Shown here in pieces: positions 6,060 to 6,745 of a stretch of DNA of 6,745 nt. Under the pieces are notes generated by a model. It was not told the DNA's origin. It made no database searches and was given only the letters and a program-made list of their open reading frames with translations. Source of the stretch: Actinomycetota bacterium (GTDB lineage: Bacteria; Actinomycetota; Actinomycetes; Actinomycetales; Microbacteriaceae). The stretch is from contig WLHO01000037.1 of assembly GCA_009702645.1 (NCBI GenBank), positions 1 to 6,745 on the forward strand, in the 5' to 3' direction. Position numbers and translations under genes: made by a program. Position 1 is the first letter of the stretch. Every line of letters begins with the position of its first letter.

Positions 6060-6745
6060 ATGAACATGAATCAGTCAAAGTTTGCGCCAGCATGGCTAGT
6101 TGAGCCCAAGGATGCAAACCACATAGATGCAAAGATCTGGCCGGCGGGATTGACAAGGTCTGCTGCTGGGGATGTCTTACTGGCAGGACTCCCTGTTGGG
6201 CAACTAGCTGCCCAATTCGGGACGCCTCTCATGCTTATTGATCAGGATGACTTTTTTGCAAGAGGCAACAAAGTTAAGAGCGCGTTTGAGAAGGCAGCAG
6301 CCGGCGTTGGCTCTAGCGCGAAGATTTACTATGCGGGTAAGTCTCTGCTTACAACCGAAGTTGTGAAGTGGATTGACCAGCTTGGGCTAAACCTTGATGT
6401 CTCAAGCGGTGGAGAGCTGGCCCTGGCACTTTCTGGCGGAATAAGTCCTGCTCGAATTGGGCTGCACGGAAACAATAAGTCACTGTACGAAATCGGTCGA
6501 GCTGTGACGGCAAACGTGGGAGCGATTGTTATCGACTCCGAAATTGAGATTGAAAGAATTGCTTCGGTTGCAGGTGCTCAAGACAAGATTCAAGGAGTGC
6601 GCATTCGCGTCAATTCCGGTGTCCATGCTCACACCCATGAGTATCTGGCAACTGCCAGAGAGGATCAGAAGTTTGGGATAGCTATTTCGGATGTGCCGGC
6701 TTTGGTTGAAAAGATTCGCTCACACTCGCACCTGAGATTCCTGGG
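6060..6745 (+). CDS. lysA: Diaminopimelate decarboxylase, N-terminal part (3'-truncated)
   Basis: This PLP-dependent fold-type III enzyme decarboxylates meso-diaminopimelate to L-lysine, the last step of lysine synthesis. 228 residues are present; the window ends inside the TIM-barrel domain, and the C-terminal beta domain lies outside. KIYYAGKSLL (88-97) holds Lys94, the expected PLP Schiff-base lysine. LDVSSGGELALAL (112-124) and GLHGNNKS (134-141) are typical of the barrel. VRIRVNSGVHAHTHEYLATAREDQKFG (180-206) closely fits actinobacterial LysA. The start is taken as ATG 6060, 2 bp after the argS stop, with a CGGA (6049-6052) 7 nt upstream. The ATG two codons later (6066) is an alternative. 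Tight spacing implies co-transcription and probably coupled translation with argS. In other actinobacteria, homoserine and threonine synthesis genes often follow; that lies beyond the window. Confidence 0.95.
   Translation, partial: MNMNQSKFAPAWLVEPKDANHIDAKIWPAGLTRSAAGDVLLAGLPVGQLAAQFGTPLMLIDQDDFFARGNKVKSAFEKAAAGVGSSAKIYYAGKSLLTTEVVKWIDQLGLNLDVSSGGELALALSGGISPARIGLHGNNKSLYEIGRAVTANVGAIVIDSEIEIERIASVAGAQDKIQGVRIRVNSGVHAHTHEYLATAREDQKFGIAISDVPALVEKIRSHSHLRFL

Noticed and set aside
6339..6347. LysA PLP-lysine context GKSLL instead of the more common KA(N/F)
   Set aside because: The lysine itself and all flanking motifs are intact; a Ser after the lysine is a mild variation with no evidence of altered function.
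1..6745. Mobile elements, CRISPR arrays, attachment sites or defence genes
   Set aside because: No transposase, integrase, spaced direct repeats or target-site duplications were seen; all genes are core housekeeping functions with short spacers. The tRNA 3' end shows no integration scar within the window.

Overview
The window looks like a core-genome segment of a small, streamlined actinobacterium, most likely from the family Microbacteriaceae. The proteins read as actinobacterial: a DUF3039 protein, an ArgRS with HMGG and RMSKR signature motifs, a PncB of actinobacterial type, and the argS-lysA pair. Base composition is close to balanced rather than GC-rich, and intergenic spaces are very short. 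This suits the freshwater Luna-type lineages (Rhodoluna/Aquiluna relatives). That placement is inference; no phylogeny was run.

Layout. Positions 1-434 hold the 3' end of a trypsin-like/PDZ serine protease (HtrA/DegP type). Next comes a DUF3039 gene (452-718). It converges on pncB (nicotinate phosphoribosyltransferase, minus strand, 715-2010), and the two overlap by four bases at their stop codons. A 41-bp divergent spacer (2011-2051) separates pncB from a plus-strand operon: murI (glutamate racemase), rph (RNase PH) and rdgB (XTP/dITP pyrophosphatase), with gaps of 21 and 3 bp. The end of rdgB runs 12 nt into a minus-strand tRNA-Arg(CCG) at 4188-4259. A 139-bp spacer then leads to argS (arginyl-tRNA synthetase), followed 2 bp later by lysA (diaminopimelate decarboxylase), which is cut by the window end.

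Function. The genes cover housekeeping roles: NAD salvage (pncB), D-glutamate for peptidoglycan (murI), tRNA 3' trimming (rph), nucleotide-pool cleaning (rdgB), arginine decoding (tRNA-Arg and argS) and the last step of lysine synthesis (lysA). I found no mobile element, CRISPR array, defence system or clearly novel multigene system.

The most interesting signals are in regulation and genome compaction. The pncB/murI spacer is mirror-symmetric: each gene has a TAGNNT hexamer exactly 6 nt before its GTG start, suggesting two leaderless transcripts from mutually overlapping promoters around a small central inverted repeat. Six of the seven gene starts in the window are GTG or TTG. rph and rdgB lie in one frame separated by only a TAG and one codon. 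The rdgB stop lies inside an antisense tRNA gene.
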